Assembly (NCBI GenBank): GCA_964550025.1
Contig: CAZJYI010000008.1
Location: 1-64,000, forward strand
Length of the DNA: 64,000 nt
From: CAZJYI01 sp964550025
Lineage (GTDB): Bacteria; Verrucomicrobiota; Kiritimatiellia; UBA8416; CAYOBW01
Direction: 5' to 3'
Shown: positions 53,544 through 63,094 of the stretch, piece by piece
How the letters are laid out: each line of letters begins with the position of its first letter
Numbering within the stretch: position 1 is the stretch's first letter
Notes under the pieces: model-generated
Databases searched by the model: none
What the model was told of the DNA's origin: nothing
What the model saw: the letters and a program-made list of their open reading frames with translations, nothing else
Made by a program: the position numbers and the translations under genes

Positions 53544-54587
53544 TCACCTTTTCCCTTTGTTCTTTCCGCGAACGAAAGGCAACATCTTAAACGCCGGGAG
53601 AGCAGAAGCGAGTGACTTGCTGACGGACTCGTATTCCTGATTCTGTGCCCCTCCTTTGCCAAGGCTACGGCGGGCAAGCAGGTTCGTCCACTCATTCGGA
53701 TCCCTGCCGCAATCATAGAGCTCCATTGTTCCGTCCGCATAGCGTATCAGCCTGTGCCGGTCCGTTCTCACTGAGATGTGATCCTGGTACGCCGTGAACA
53801 CGGGATAGTCATGAGACGCGGTAACGTCTCTGAGCAGAGGCACCAGGGAGCGCCCGGCCGCATGTTCCGGCGTCTGCATACCTGTCAACTCCGTAAGCGT
53901 TGGATAGATGTCCAGCAAGGAAACCGGACGACTGCAAACCTAGTTGGGTCTGGTCAGGCCCGGGACACGGAACATCAATAGCACGTTTGTCGTGTCCTCC
54001 CACAGGGCGCCTTTCTGCCAGTGCCTCTTCTCTCCCACGTGGAAACCATGATCACTCAAGAGGACAACTATGGTGTTGTCCTTGTACGGGCTGTTCTCCA
54101 GTGTATCCAGGACTCTCCCCATCTGGTAGTCGGCATAGCTCGTGGTGGCGAGGTAGGCCTGCACGCCCTTCTCATACTGGTTGTGTTCAAGCGCCTGTTC
54201 ATACGTGCCGCTGATCAACTTCTGCCCCAGGGGCGGAATGTCATCCAGGTCGTCATCTTTGAGTGGCGGCAGAACCAAGTCATCCAACGGATACATGTCG
54301 AAGTACTTCTTTGGTACGTACCAGGGCATGTGGGGGTGAAAGAGACCGCAGGCGATAAAGAACGGCTTTTCATGCTGCATCTTCAAGGCTTCGACAGCAC
54401 AGTCGGCGACCTTGGTATCGTTCATCTCACTCTCTTTGAGGTGAGTCACACCCCAGTCCCGCTCGGTGAGTTTCCCGCTCCTGGCTTTGGCGAATCCGTT
54501 GAAAGGTGTTCCCGGGGGCGCGGGATCGCGCTTGTGCTTGACCGCTTTGTCCCATGCCACTCCGGTATCATAACCATGGCCAATATC
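53544..54587 (-). pseudogene. S1 sulfatase lacking its N-terminus and broken by an in-frame TAG
   Basis: From about 54587 the minus strand reads DIGHGYDTGVAWDKAVKHK, FNGFAKARSGKLTERDWGVT, FFIACGLFHPHMPWYVPKKY, VVLLSDHGFHVGEKRHW, then LLMFRVPGLTRPN and TAG at 53942-53940. The same frame continues VCSRPVSLLDIYPTLTELTG to 53544. The TAG stands where intact sulfatases read straight through. The first 150 or so residues with the formylglycine motif are missing: at about 54576-54590 the sequence passes into an ATPase fragment on the opposite strand. It cannot make an active enzyme. Confidence 0.87.
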
Positions 54588-54914
54588 ACGGAAGACCGCG
54601 GGGCTCTGCTCGAGGACCTCGTCTATCTCCATCTGCGGCGGCACGGAGATACGATCGAATACTTCCGTGACGAAAAGGGGTTCGAAGTAGACTTCGTCGT
54701 GAGAGACGCTTTGTCGGGAGAAGTGACGGAACTCGTTCAGGTCTGCTGGAGCTTGGAAGCGGAAGCCACCCGCAAGCGGGAATTCCGCGGACTGAATTCT
54801 GCCATGAAGCAGCTGCGCTGCCGAAACGCCACCATCGTGACCTGGCAGGATGAGTCCTCCCTGTCGACGGAAAAAGACGTACGAATCCTCCCCGCATGGC
54901 GCTTTCTTGTCTAA
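54576..54914 (+). pseudogene. C-terminal fragment of a DUF4143-type AAA ATPase
   Basis: From ATG 54576 the plus strand encodes 112 residues: DRGALLEDLVYLHLRRHGDT, YFRDEKGFEVDFVVRD, ELVQVCWSLEAEATRKREF and ILPAWRFLV. These match the C-terminal DUF4143 part of archaeal/bacterial-type AAA ATPases. The P-loop and the middle of the protein are absent. Directly at its 5' side begins the ruined sulfatase, so this is a scar of an insertion or deletion joining two unrelated genes. Confidence 0.82.
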
Positions 54915-54958
54915 CTGAATCCGGCAATCCGCAATCGCTGCTCATTGGCATCGCGGTC

Positions 54959-55004
54959 ATAGCGCCCCGCGCCCTGCGGGTCACCGACTGAAAGTCGACG
55001 CTAC
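54959..55004. repeat. Two adjoining REP-like palindromes; one supplies the kinase stop codon
   Basis: Minus strand 55004-54979 has GTAG, stem GTCGACT / AGTCGG and GTGACC end, a covarying relative of 8871-8896. Its TAG is the stop of the kinase gene. Plus strand 54959-54985 has ATAG and CCCGC / GCGGG and overlaps it in the GGTCACC box. Confidence 0.65.
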
Positions 55005-57925
55005 AGCCCCCGCAGCACATACGCCCGCCCATCCAGCATCTCCAACTCCAGCTTGTGGAAGGTGACCGAGACTGCGGCGGCATTAAGGCCGAAAACTCCG
55101 GGAGTAGACACGTCAGAGCTTCGCCTCGTATCGTAGGCGGATAGCGGCCCGGTCCATTTGAGGTACTCTTCGCCATCAAGGTCGACGCGAACCGACGCAG
55201 CATTCCCTCGCGTGATAACGTGAACGGTTAGCTGATAGCGGCGCCCATCCTCAAGCTGACCGGGATTGACGTTCGTCGGGTTGTCCGCGTTCTTCGTATC
55301 TCCCACACCAACCCCGTTGATCGTAGCGAGACCCGAGACGCGGTTTCCCCCGTGGTCAAGCGCAAGCATGACGCGCCGGTTGCCGACAGGAAGGAGGAAA
55401 CCGACTGCTCTGTGAGGGTGGAACGACGCTGAACGAGTGAACGCGGCGCGCAACTCATAGCTGCCCCGCGAGACCACAGGGAGAGCCAATCGGCTAAGGT
55501 CCCTCTCAGCTTCAATCACTAGTTCTCCGCTGTCCATTCGCCACTCTCCCTCCACGGCGTGCCGCGGAGGGTCAACGTGTGAGAGCAGATCCACTCGTTC
55601 TCCCTGCGTGAATGTCAGAACGTCTTTCCTCAGCGGACCCCGCGTCAGCCACGCTTCGCCCGTCAGCATCTCGAGCGTAGCTTCCGAGAAGACAATCTCA
55701 TTGTTGTAATTGCCAAGCGCAACCTGGTTTGGCCGATGCATGACCTGCCATGTTCTGGCAGCAATATCTCCCACAGGGCCATGCCAGTCAATGAGGGTCT
55801 TGCCGTCCTTGGTTACGGTTATCCCCGCTTGCCCTTCCTGGGTGTGGACTTCCACCTCAAACATGTAGTCGCGGTCCTGTTCCAGACAGAACCCATGGAC
55901 GGTGGTTTCGTTCTCGTAGGACCGCCTGCCCCGGACTGTATCGAGGCCGCTCCGGTACCCTTGGTTTGGGAACCCACCAAGATCCAGCCGAGCGGTTCGC
56001 TCCGCGACGGACTTGACAACTTGAGAAGCATTCTTGAAGTCCGCTACCGGGCGGTCAGACGCCAGTTCAAGAACGCAGACTCCGAAGTTACCCCCCGCCG
56101 CCACCAAGTCTCCGTCCGGGCTGATGTCGACACACCTGTAGCCATGGCCGCCGGCTGCCCTCTTGCCGACGGTGCGTAAGAACGTCCCTGTATTCGTGTC
56201 CCAAATGCGTAAGCGGGAATCGGGATTCGCTCCCGCCGTAATCAACTGCTTGCCGTCCGGCGTGATGGCCAGTTCTCGGGCATGACTCTTCAGGTCACCG
56301 ATCAGGAGCAGTTCCGCGCCCTTGTGCACATCCCAGAACCGAACGATCTTGTCGATGCCCGCTGAAACCAGGCGTTCGCCGTCCGATGTGAACTCCAGAT
56401 CCGTGATTCTCCCTTCGTGTGCCTCGATCCCCAACACCTCCGTAACAGTTGCCACATCCCACACCCTGATCGTTCCACCCGCATCGCCGCTAGCCAGGTT
56501 TGTGCTGTCGGAGCTGAACTCCAAAGCGAAAACGGGTTTCTCGTGGCCTGTCAGCAACCGTGCCGTCCAGAGCGTCTGTCTGTCTTGCAGAGCGATTTCT
56601 GGCTTTCCGGAGCAGGCTGACGCTATCCACTTGCCGTCAGGGCTGAACGCGACGGCATTCACTCCACCATAACGCCAGACTTGGCGCGGCTGCATCTGTG
56701 TGGTCAGTCCCTTCAGGTATCGCCACTCCCAGTGGCGCTGGTCGACGGGGCACTTGTTGAGTTCCTCGTCCGCGCGGACGGGGTCCCCGTCCTCCCACGC
56801 CATCTGCGCTAGGGCGATGCGGTTGAAGTAGAGGTTGCGGCGGGCTTCCTCAGCTCTCTCACGGGCACGTTGTTCGTTGGCGATCGCCCGTTCGGCGTTG
56901 GCGGTGGCCTTCTCGGCGTTCTCGTCCGCCCGGTCCCGCTGCGCTGCCGTCTTCACTTGTTCCGCTGCCGTCCGCGTCTGTTCGGCTTTGACGGAGTGGA
57001 TGTAGAACGCGACGGCTCCGATTGCCAGCAGGAGCAGGACGGCGGCGCCGGCTACGGCGGCGCGGTGCTTTCTCAGGCGTTTGGCGAGGAAGTAGCTCAG
57101 GGTCGGGGGCTGGGCGGTGACGGGGTCGCCGTCGAGGTGGGCGCGGATATCGTCGGCCAGGGCACCGGCGGTGGCGTAGCGACGGTCGGGCTCGCGGGAG
57201 AGGGATTTCAGCAGGACGGCCTCGGTGTCGGTGTCGATCGTGGGCATGAACTGGCGGGGGCGCCGGGGCTCTTCGTGCGCTACGCGGTTGACGATGTCCA
57301 TTGCGCCGCCGCTGGTGTCGTGCGGGAACTCTCCAGTCAACAGGTGGTAGAGAATGACGCCGAGGCTGTAGACGTCGGTGCGGGTATCGGTCTGCGTTGT
57401 GTGGCCTTGCGCCTGCTCGGGGGCCATGAAATGCGGCGTGCCCAAAATGTCGCCTTCCATCGAGAGCGTCAGGGCCGTGCGCTGTTCGTCCAGCGCCTTG
57501 GCCAGGCCAAAATCGAGGACGTGGGGATCGCCTTCGTCGTCGACGAGGATGTTGCCGGGTTTCAGGTCGCGGTGGATGACCCCGTTCTGGTGCGCGTACT
57601 GCACAGCCGCGCAGACTTTGCCCATCAGGGCGAGCACGGCGTCCGGCGCGAGCCCGCCCTTCCGCACGTATTCGTCCAGCGGCATGCCGTCGACGAATTC
57701 CATTGCGTAGTAACACCCGCCCGTGTGCAGGCCGCTGTCGTATACGCGGGTAATGTGCGGGTGTTCGAGGCGGGCGGCGAGCTCGACTTCGCGCTCGAAG
57801 CGCCCGAACATCTCATCAGAGTCCGCGCCCCTCGCGTCCAGCAGCTTGAGCGCGACCTGTCAACGGGTGGATATCTGCTCTGCCTTCCAGACCACACCCG
57901 TGCCACCGACTCCCCCGTCCAGCTT
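55001..57925 (-). pseudogene. Ser/Thr protein kinase with WD40 and DUF1080-like repeats, N-lobe broken
   Basis: From ATG 57811 an open frame of 936 residues contains the kinase C-lobe (HRDLKPGN at about 80-87, DFG at 100-102, FMAPEQ at 129-134), a transmembrane helix at about 251-271, a coiled coil to 325, WD40 repeats to about 570, and two DUF1080/LamG-like domains to the end. Upstream in the same frame QVALKLLDARGADSDE, with the catalytic Lys, is preceded by TGA at 57862-57860 and then by the glycine loop GGVGGTGVVWKAEQ. Relatives have Arg at the TGA position. The frame then enters a nucleotidyltransferase fragment at about 57926. Translation from 57811 would give a kinase without its ATP-anchoring lobe. 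Confidence 0.85.
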
Positions 57926-58048
57926 ATCGCCCGTAGGCCGAGGGTATCCATGGTAGCCCACAGCGTAGCCGCCGATGAGGAGATACTCAACGGAGTGGGA
58001 AGTCAGTAGACTCAAGAACTCTCTGAAGTCGGGCGGTAGACGGATCAT
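57926..58048 (-). pseudogene. N-terminal fragment of a small nucleotidyltransferase, fused to the kinase
   Basis: ATG 58048 starts IRLPPDFREFLSLLTSHSVE then YLLIGGYAVGYHGYPRPTGD, about 41 residues matching the beginning of DUF6036-type nucleotidyltransferases of MNT-like toxin-antitoxin modules. After TGD, where the catalytic DxD strand should follow, the frame passes into the kinase glycine loop. The catalytic half is lost. Confidence 0.78.
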
Positions 58049-58247
58049 AGCCAAACGTGATTACGCGATACATCTCGAGAGCTTCCAGCCGTTCCGCCGG
58101 CGTTCGCGCCAGCCAAAACGCCTTCTCGTCTAAATCCGCGAACGTGTCCGCGACCGAGACGACCGAGCGGTCAACTCTCGAGAAGCGTACAGTCACCGGA
58201 TCCGTCAGAGACCTGCCTCTATGGGCAACTCTTTCCATCGATGACAT
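57987..58247 (-). CDS. Small protein partner of the nucleotidyltransferase
   Basis: About 86 residues from ATG 58247 (ATG 58238 is also possible). Motifs VSVADTFADLDEKAFWLART and PAERLEALEMYRVITFGYDP resemble the short proteins encoded just ahead of DUF6036-type nucleotidyltransferases. Its end overlaps the nucleotidyltransferase start by about 60 bases in another frame, as in intact modules. With its partner reduced to 41 residues it is probably an orphan. No ribosome-binding site is evident. Confidence 0.6.
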   Translation of the reverse strand: MSSMERVAHRGRSLTDPVTVRFSRVDRSVVSVADTFADLDEKAFWLARTPAERLEALEMYRVITFGYDPSTARLQRVLESTDFPLR

Positions 58248-58387
58248 TATGGCGCGTGCAGACATGGGCTGCAACCACCGAATCGTGCCGGTCGGCCTGC
58301 CATGGCCGAGCATGTCCGGCAGCCGCAACGCCGGCCGCCTCCCCTTAGAGCGCACTCACTATCTCTTTTCTTTTGACTTTTCTGTGG

Positions 58388-58498
58388 CACGGTCGGGGTG
58401 TAACCCGACCCTCCAACGACTGAGAAGGGCCGTTCTTGTGTACTGGAGGGACGGTTACCACGCCGTCCGTCCCCTTGGAGAAGCCAAAGGGAAAGACC
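58388..58498 (+). repeat. Dispersed repeat, copy 2, with flanking palindrome
   Basis: 58406-58497 matches 37209-37310 throughout (CGACCCTCCAACGAC..., CTGGAGGGACGG, CCGTCC, GGAGAAGCCAAAGG). Just before it, GGTCGGG and CCCGACC (58391-58410) form another hairpin that overlaps the start of the repeat. Confidence 0.75.
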
Positions 58499-58563
58499 AT
58501 GGGGCTACAGGCGGCCGGTTTGACGTCCGTCACTTCGTCCCCTTGTTCCTGCGACGAACGTAG

Positions 58564-58697
58564 GGCTACATTTCGAACTCCGGCAGAGCGGAGGCGAGAG
58601 TCTTCTTGATGGACTCACATTCCGGACTCACCGACCCTTCTCCGCCGAGGCCGCGGCGGGCAAGCAGATTCAGCCACTCATTGGGATCCGTCGCACA
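58564..58697 (-). pseudogene. C-terminal fragment of a sulfatase
   Basis: The minus strand reads DPNEWLNLLARRGLGGEG, then ECESIKKTLASALPEFEM and TAG. This is a relative of the end of the ruined sulfatase at 53544 (DPNEWTNLLARRSLGKGG, SLASALPAFKM). Nothing of the upstream sulfatase remains. Confidence 0.78.
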
Positions 58698-58763
58698 GCT
58701 TCGGGAACGATGTCGCCGCGTTCAGCGCAGCGTTCTTCCTGATATCCAGAGCATTGTCCGTAT

Positions 58764-58875
58764 GACAGGGTCAACAGGATCTACAAGATGGGGACCGCAG
58801 GCCAGACGATTGTGACCGGCGGACGACCGCATTCCGCCGCCTCGCCATATCCTGTCGATCCGGTTGATCCTGTCC
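58764..58875. repeat. Inverted pair of ACAGGATCN nonamer arrays
   Basis: 58764-58795 (GACAGGGTCAACAGGATCTA...) and 58847-58875 (ATCCTGTCGATCCGGTTG then ATCCTGTCC) are inverted versions of the array also found at 46689-46717. The ~50-base centre shows no gene. Confidence 0.7.
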
Positions 58876-58932
58876 AATAATGCCCGCCCACGGAGCGTTC
58901 ACGCACTCGCGCCCCTTTGTGGAAACGTCGCA

Positions 58933-60438
58933 TCAGTTCTTCGCCGTCTCGATTCGCTCCATCAGGCGTTTGTGCAGCCGTTCCCGTACATCCTCGAAGA
59001 ACGGATTGTGGAGCTGGTTCCGGTATTGCTCCGTATCTCCCTCCATGTCGTAGAGCATGAAGCCCGCCGGGTTCTTCCTGGCGGGCGGGTACCACATGTA
59101 GGCCCACTTCCCCTGCCGTAGCCCATAGCCGTTCCTGACCTGGGTAAGCGCATCTTCCCGGGAAAGCTCCCCTTTCTGCGGATCTCTGAGCAGCGGCGTG
59201 AGACTGAGCCCCTGGGCACCCGGGTCGGCAGGCAGGCCGGCCAACTCGGCAAGAGTGGGGTAGATATCAACGAGCTCGACCACGTGGCTGCATTCGAGAT
59301 CGCGACCGTATTTGCCGGGAGTCGAGATGATCAGAGGAACACGCGTCGCCTCCTCCCACAACTGGTTCTTCCTCCACAGGTTGTGCTCGCCCAGCAGGTA
59401 GCCGTGATCGGATACGAAAACGACGATCGTGTTGTCCCGGAGTTTCAGTCGTTCCAGCTCGTCCAACAACCGGCCGACCATCCTGTCCATGTAGCTGACC
59501 GATCCGTAGTAGCCGCGGCGGATCTTCCGACGCTTCTGTCCGTCCGGCTGCATATCCGGGCCGCGCGCCTGCGCGGGGATATCGGCCTGGTCGTTGTCCG
59601 GTACTTGCGGCAAGACCATCTCGCGGAAGTCATACCGGGCAAAGTCGGTCTCCGGGGCCACGTAGGGGGCGTGGGGGCGGAGAAACCCCACGGCCAGGAA
59701 GAACGGCTTTTCCTCCGCGGCCCGTTGGCGCAGGAGTTCGACCGCCCTGACGGCGCTCATACCATCTGCCAGCAGGCTGTCGTCGTCTGCCGTCTCCACG
59801 ACCACCTGGTCGCTGCCCTGGTGGTTGCCCGGGATCATCAGTTTCTTCACACCCGGCTTCTGCCGCTTCCACCTTTCGCGTAGCTCCGGGTATTTCGAGG
59901 TCGAGTCCGGCCCGGTCAGGTCCTCTGCCCTACCGGGCGTCAGCGACTCCATGGCGTGCAGATTGTACGTATAGTCCCAGGACGGGGCGTGATCCGCCCC
60001 CGGCAGTCCGCCCATCACTTCCCCCGGAACACCCAGGTGGTAGATTTTGCCGACCCGCCCTACCCAGTAACCGTGGTTGCGGAACAAGCGCGGAAGCGTC
60101 ACCCGGTCCTGCTTGACCTTGCCACCGTTGCCCCGGACTCCGTTCAAGTCCGGGTATTGACCGGTCATGATCGATGCCCGCGACGGCCCACAGATGGGCC
60201 ACTGGCAGTAGGCCCGCGAAAAGGAGACGCCGGTCCCGGCAAGTCTGTCGAGGTTGGGTGTCTTGCATTGAGGATGCCCGTATCCGCTCAGCGCGGTGTT
60301 CAGGTCGTCCGACATTATGAAGAGAACGTTGGGTCTGAGCAAAGCCGAAGGCTTGGGCCGCGGCTCTTCCGCCACACAAACAGAGATCGCGACGCCGACC
60401 GCCAGTACCGCGAGTATCTTCATCAGGTTCCCCTTCAT
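58933..60438 (-). CDS. Secreted S1 sulfatase, iduronate-2-sulfatase-like
   Basis: A 501-residue sulfatase with a signal peptide (LMKILAVLAVGVAISVCVAE). Two starts are possible: 60438, two bases after the PhoD-like stop, or 60423, which has AGGGGAA well placed. Catalytic marks are NVLFIMSDDLNTALSGYGHP, the formylglycine motif CGPSR with Cys at about residue 83 and ASIMTGQYPD, VGRVGKIYHLGVPG, and VVFVSDHGYLLGEHNLWRKN. VELVDIYPTLAELAGL and the end match iduronate-2-sulfatase-like enzymes. It is co-transcribed with the PhoD-like gene, which suggests joint removal of sulfate and phosphate esters. Confidence 0.92.
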   Translation of the reverse strand: MKGNLMKILAVLAVGVAISVCVAEEPRPKPSALLRPNVLFIMSDDLNTALSGYGHPQCKTPNLDRLAGTGVSFSRAYCQWPICGPSRASIMTGQYPDLNGVRGNGGKVKQDRVTLPRLFRNHGYWVGRVGKIYHLGVPGEVMGGLPGADHAPSWDYTYNLHAMESLTPGRAEDLTGPDSTSKYPELRERWKRQKPGVKKLMIPGNHQGSDQVVVETADDDSLLADGMSAVRAVELLRQRAAEEKPFFLAVGFLRPHAPYVAPETDFARYDFREMVLPQVPDNDQADIPAQARGPDMQPDGQKRRKIRRGYYGSVSYMDRMVGRLLDELERLKLRDNTIVVFVSDHGYLLGEHNLWRKNQLWEEATRVPLIISTPGKYGRDLECSHVVELVDIYPTLAELAGLPADPGAQGLSLTPLLRDPQKGELSREDALTQVRNGYGLRQGKWAYMWYPPARKNPAGFMLYDMEGDTEQYRNQLHNPFFEDVRERLHKRLMERIETAKN

Positions 60439-60440
60439 CT

Positions 60441-61964
60441 TCAGCCCTTCACCAGACGGGCGTTCTTCCGTACATACGTGTGCTCTTCACGAACCTGGCC
60501 GGACTCGTCGATCAAGCGGAACGTGACCCGAGGTCCCTTCCCCCTGGTGTCGAACGTGAATTCGCCGAAGGCGACGAAGCCACTCCCACCATAGCCGAAT
60601 AGCTGCTCCGGGCAGTTCTTGACCACCCCGCCGGGGCCGGGCACTCCCCCGAGGGTGGCAGCTTCAAATTCGAGCAGGTCGAATCCTGACGGCCGCGGAA
60701 TCCGAAAGCCGCGTGCGCCGTGGCGGTCGCCGCTGATCAACAGAACGCCGCCGATCTCCTCCTCTTCGATCAGATCGAAAATTTCTTCCCGGGCCTTCTT
60801 GTCCCACGACCCCCACGAGTCCTTGGCCCTGGTGACGTAGTCGCTCCACATGGTGCCGCTGCTGATTACCTTGAACGGCGCCGTCGATTGTTTCAGCGTT
60901 TCTTTCAGCCAGGTCATCTGCCGTTCACCAAGGTAGGAACCGTATTGGTTGCGCTGCTCGTTGTCCCGGTAGGAACGGGTATCCAGCATGATCACCTCCA
61001 CCGGCCCCACGCGCGAGTTGAAGTAGATGCCTTTCCTCCCATCAGCGGTCGGCGGGTTGTTCCAGTTCTGGTGCCAAACCGCGCGCACCGCGTCGCGATC
61101 CGCCGCGGTGAATCTCCGGGGAATGCCGCTGAGGTCGTTGTTGAAATAGTCGTGATCGTCCCAGGCGGCGCAGACCGGGACCTGCGACACGAGATCACGC
61201 CAAGGCTTGGAGACATCACGCAGCAGGTAATCCGCCCGGTGCTCGTTGATTCGGTTCTCCCGGTCGTCGACGGCGAAGTCGCCCAGTATAAGCATGGCTT
61301 GCGGTTTGCGCTTGAGGATCTCCCGGAAGAGATTTGGATTATGCACGCCGATCTTGTGCGCGCACGATCCGAAGGTGATGCGGAACGCGCCTTTGTCATT
61401 CGGAGCCGGCGCCGTGGCGAAGCTGCCGTCCGCAATCTTGCGACCCTTCGCCAATACGACGTATCCGTATGCCGTGCCGGGTTGCAGTCCGTCCAGCCTG
61501 ATCCGCTGCTCCACTCCCGGCTTGGCCGGCTTTCCGGCATATGACCGGGCAGAACTGCCGTTCGCCTCTGCAACCTTGATCACCAGCGGGTCTGCCGAGG
61601 CCGGCCGCAGCCAGAGCGTGACTCTGTCCGCTTGCAGGTCGCCGAGCATCGGTCCGCCCATCAGAGAGAGGGCGTGCGTTTGCGCGGCCTTCACAATGGC
61701 CGGATCAGAAAAGTCCGCGCTTGGACTCTTCATGAGGGTGGCGCGGGCATCGAGATAGAACGTCCGTATGTTCCCCGGCAGTTCTCCATAGCTGTCGAGC
61801 AGTTTCGTGTCGATTTCCTGCGTGCCTTTGTGTGCTTCTTTCAGTGAGACCTTGAACTTGCACGCAACGCCGTCGGCGAAGCTCCGGAACCCGGTTGCCA
61901 ACCCGGCACCCAGCAGTGCAAGAAAGGGGCGTCGTCCAAAAGCGTGACCTGTGTATTTCTTCAT
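60441..61964 (-). CDS. PhoD-like metallophosphatase, probably exported
   Basis: A 507-residue alkaline phosphatase D-type enzyme. The N-terminus GRRPFLALLGAGLATG is Tat-like, with RR and a hydrophobic core. A fibronectin-like N-terminal domain (about 95-190, VTLWLRPASADPLVIKV) precedes the metallophosphatase domain: FGSCAHK, ILGDFAVDDREN, CAAWDDHDYFNNDL, EVIMLDTRSYR, and LLISGDRHGARGF with the late His/Asp ligands. PhoD enzymes hydrolyse phosphomono- and diesters using calcium and iron. The ATG overlaps the stop of the truncated beta-helix gene upstream (ATGA), and GGAGGAA precedes it. Followed after two bases by a sulfatase gene. Confidence 0.9.
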   Translation of the reverse strand: MKKYTGHAFGRRPFLALLGAGLATGFRSFADGVACKFKVSLKEAHKGTQEIDTKLLDSYGELPGNIRTFYLDARATLMKSPSADFSDPAIVKAAQTHALSLMGGPMLGDLQADRVTLWLRPASADPLVIKVAEANGSSARSYAGKPAKPGVEQRIRLDGLQPGTAYGYVVLAKGRKIADGSFATAPAPNDKGAFRITFGSCAHKIGVHNPNLFREILKRKPQAMLILGDFAVDDRENRINEHRADYLLRDVSKPWRDLVSQVPVCAAWDDHDYFNNDLSGIPRRFTAADRDAVRAVWHQNWNNPPTADGRKGIYFNSRVGPVEVIMLDTRSYRDNEQRNQYGSYLGERQMTWLKETLKQSTAPFKVISSGTMWSDYVTRAKDSWGSWDKKAREEIFDLIEEEEIGGVLLISGDRHGARGFRIPRPSGFDLLEFEAATLGGVPGPGGVVKNCPEQLFGYGGSGFVAFGEFTFDTRGKGPRVTFRLIDESGQVREEHTYVRKNARLVKG

Positions 61965-62655
61965 GATTCCTCCGATGTTCCTATTCTTCTGGCCGACCCT
62001 TCGTCCGGTTGATCCGGCCTCACGATCCAGGCGTGATGAGGTCGGACCACTATCTCCACGTCCCCCAAGTTCGACCAGTTCTTCAACCGCCCCTTCGGAA
62101 AACGGAGCTCGTTCCGGCTTCCTCCCTCCAATGGGATGAAACCGGCCGACCGCGCGCGAGGCAGCAGCCCTTCGTTGTCATAGAGCGTAAGGAAACGGCC
62201 GGAAACACCCGCCGCCCGCACCTTGCCCCGCGCCTTCTTTGGCAGCCCCGGAAGCTCGCCGGACACTTTTCTCCAGCCCTCGATTCTGCGTCCGGAACTG
62301 AACACCGGCTTCTCGCCGGGATAGGCCGCGTAGGTGACGGTCCGGTCGCCTTCTCCCGAATCCTCAAGGCCGAACAGGACCGTTTTCTCCAGCCGGTATG
62401 TTCCCTCACGAATCAGGACAACGATGTCCGCCGATTTCCTTTTCTTCAGACCCCGAACCGCATCGCGAGCGCGTTCCAGCGTAGCAAACGGACCGTCGCC
62501 CCCCCCGCGTCGGGATCGGGCAGCCTGCCCGACCAATCGTCGTTCCCCTTGGGGGACACGTAGAAATCAGCACTGCGTAATGCATCCGCAGCCACGGCCC
62601 CGGCAGACGCAGCCAGCAGAAGAACAAGCGCCAACATCCTCATGTTCTCAATCAT
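61961..62655 (-). pseudogene. Right-handed beta-helix (pectate-lyase-like) protein, frameshifted and truncated
   Basis: ATG 62655 or 62643 starts a signal peptide (MRMLALVLLLAASAGAVA) and ADFYVSPKGNDDWSGRLPDP, the usual opening of secreted beta-helix enzymes. The frame breaks in a run of eight G (C8 on the plus strand, 62499-62506). One more G would join it to GGGDGPFATLERARDAVRGL, VVLIREGTYRLEKTV and so on in the second frame. That frame continues to EIVVRPHHAWIVRP and ends at 61961, although such enzymes normally run several hundred residues further. So it has a frameshift, possibly a sequencing error, and a real C-terminal loss. Confidence 0.8.
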
Positions 62656-62756
62656 CGCCATTCGCCATGCGTTCTCTGCTGCAGAACTCTCATCGCCCAT
62701 CGGGTCGAGCTCCTCGACACGGACTCCCTTGTGCCGCCTCATCAGGGTCGGCGCCC

Positions 62757-63094
62757 GTAGGACGGGTTCGGAACCCGTCTCCCCCAGCGCTTTTCATCTC
62801 AACGGACCTGGTCGGTTTCTTCAAGGCCAAATGCAACAGGGTTTTGCACCGACAGCAGATCTGCAAAGCGAGACCTCCGTCCCAAAAGGAGCTGTCTGCG
62901 TCCTACGGTGGACGTTCCGAGCTCACACCCTGTTCGGACGGGGTTCAGCGAGGAATGCACTCTCCCCAGTAGGTCCCATTTGTAATGGGACCACAGAGCA
63001 GAGACGATGCAGGCACGTGACACCTCGTCCTGAGCCGTACCTGTCTCATTCCTGGATCCCTGCGATCACGGGTCCCAGTGCAACTGGGACCTAC
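62757..63094. repeat. Three REP-like palindromes in a 550-bp gene-free gap
   Basis: 62757-62779: GTAG foot, GACGGGTT / AACCCGTC. 62969-62994: GTAG foot, GGTCCCATT / AATGGGACC, loop TGT. 63094-63069 on the minus strand: GTAG foot, GGTCCCAGT / ACTGGGACC, loop GCA. The last two share a stem except for one compensated pair (T-A to G-C). No gene was found between 62656 and 63206. Confidence 0.72.

Noticed and set aside
53940..53942. Pyrrolysine at the in-frame TAG of the ruined sulfatase
   Set aside because: The gene has also lost its N-terminal third, and TAG is used as a normal stop by several genes in the window.
57860..57862. Second selenocysteine site in the kinase ruin
   Set aside because: Relatives have Arg, not Cys, at this position, and no hairpin follows at the right distance; a CGA to TGA mutation is simpler.
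62757..62779. tRNA T-arm-like GGTTCGGAACC
   Set aside because: It is the centre of a GTAG-footed palindrome; no acceptor stem, anticodon arm or CCA follows.
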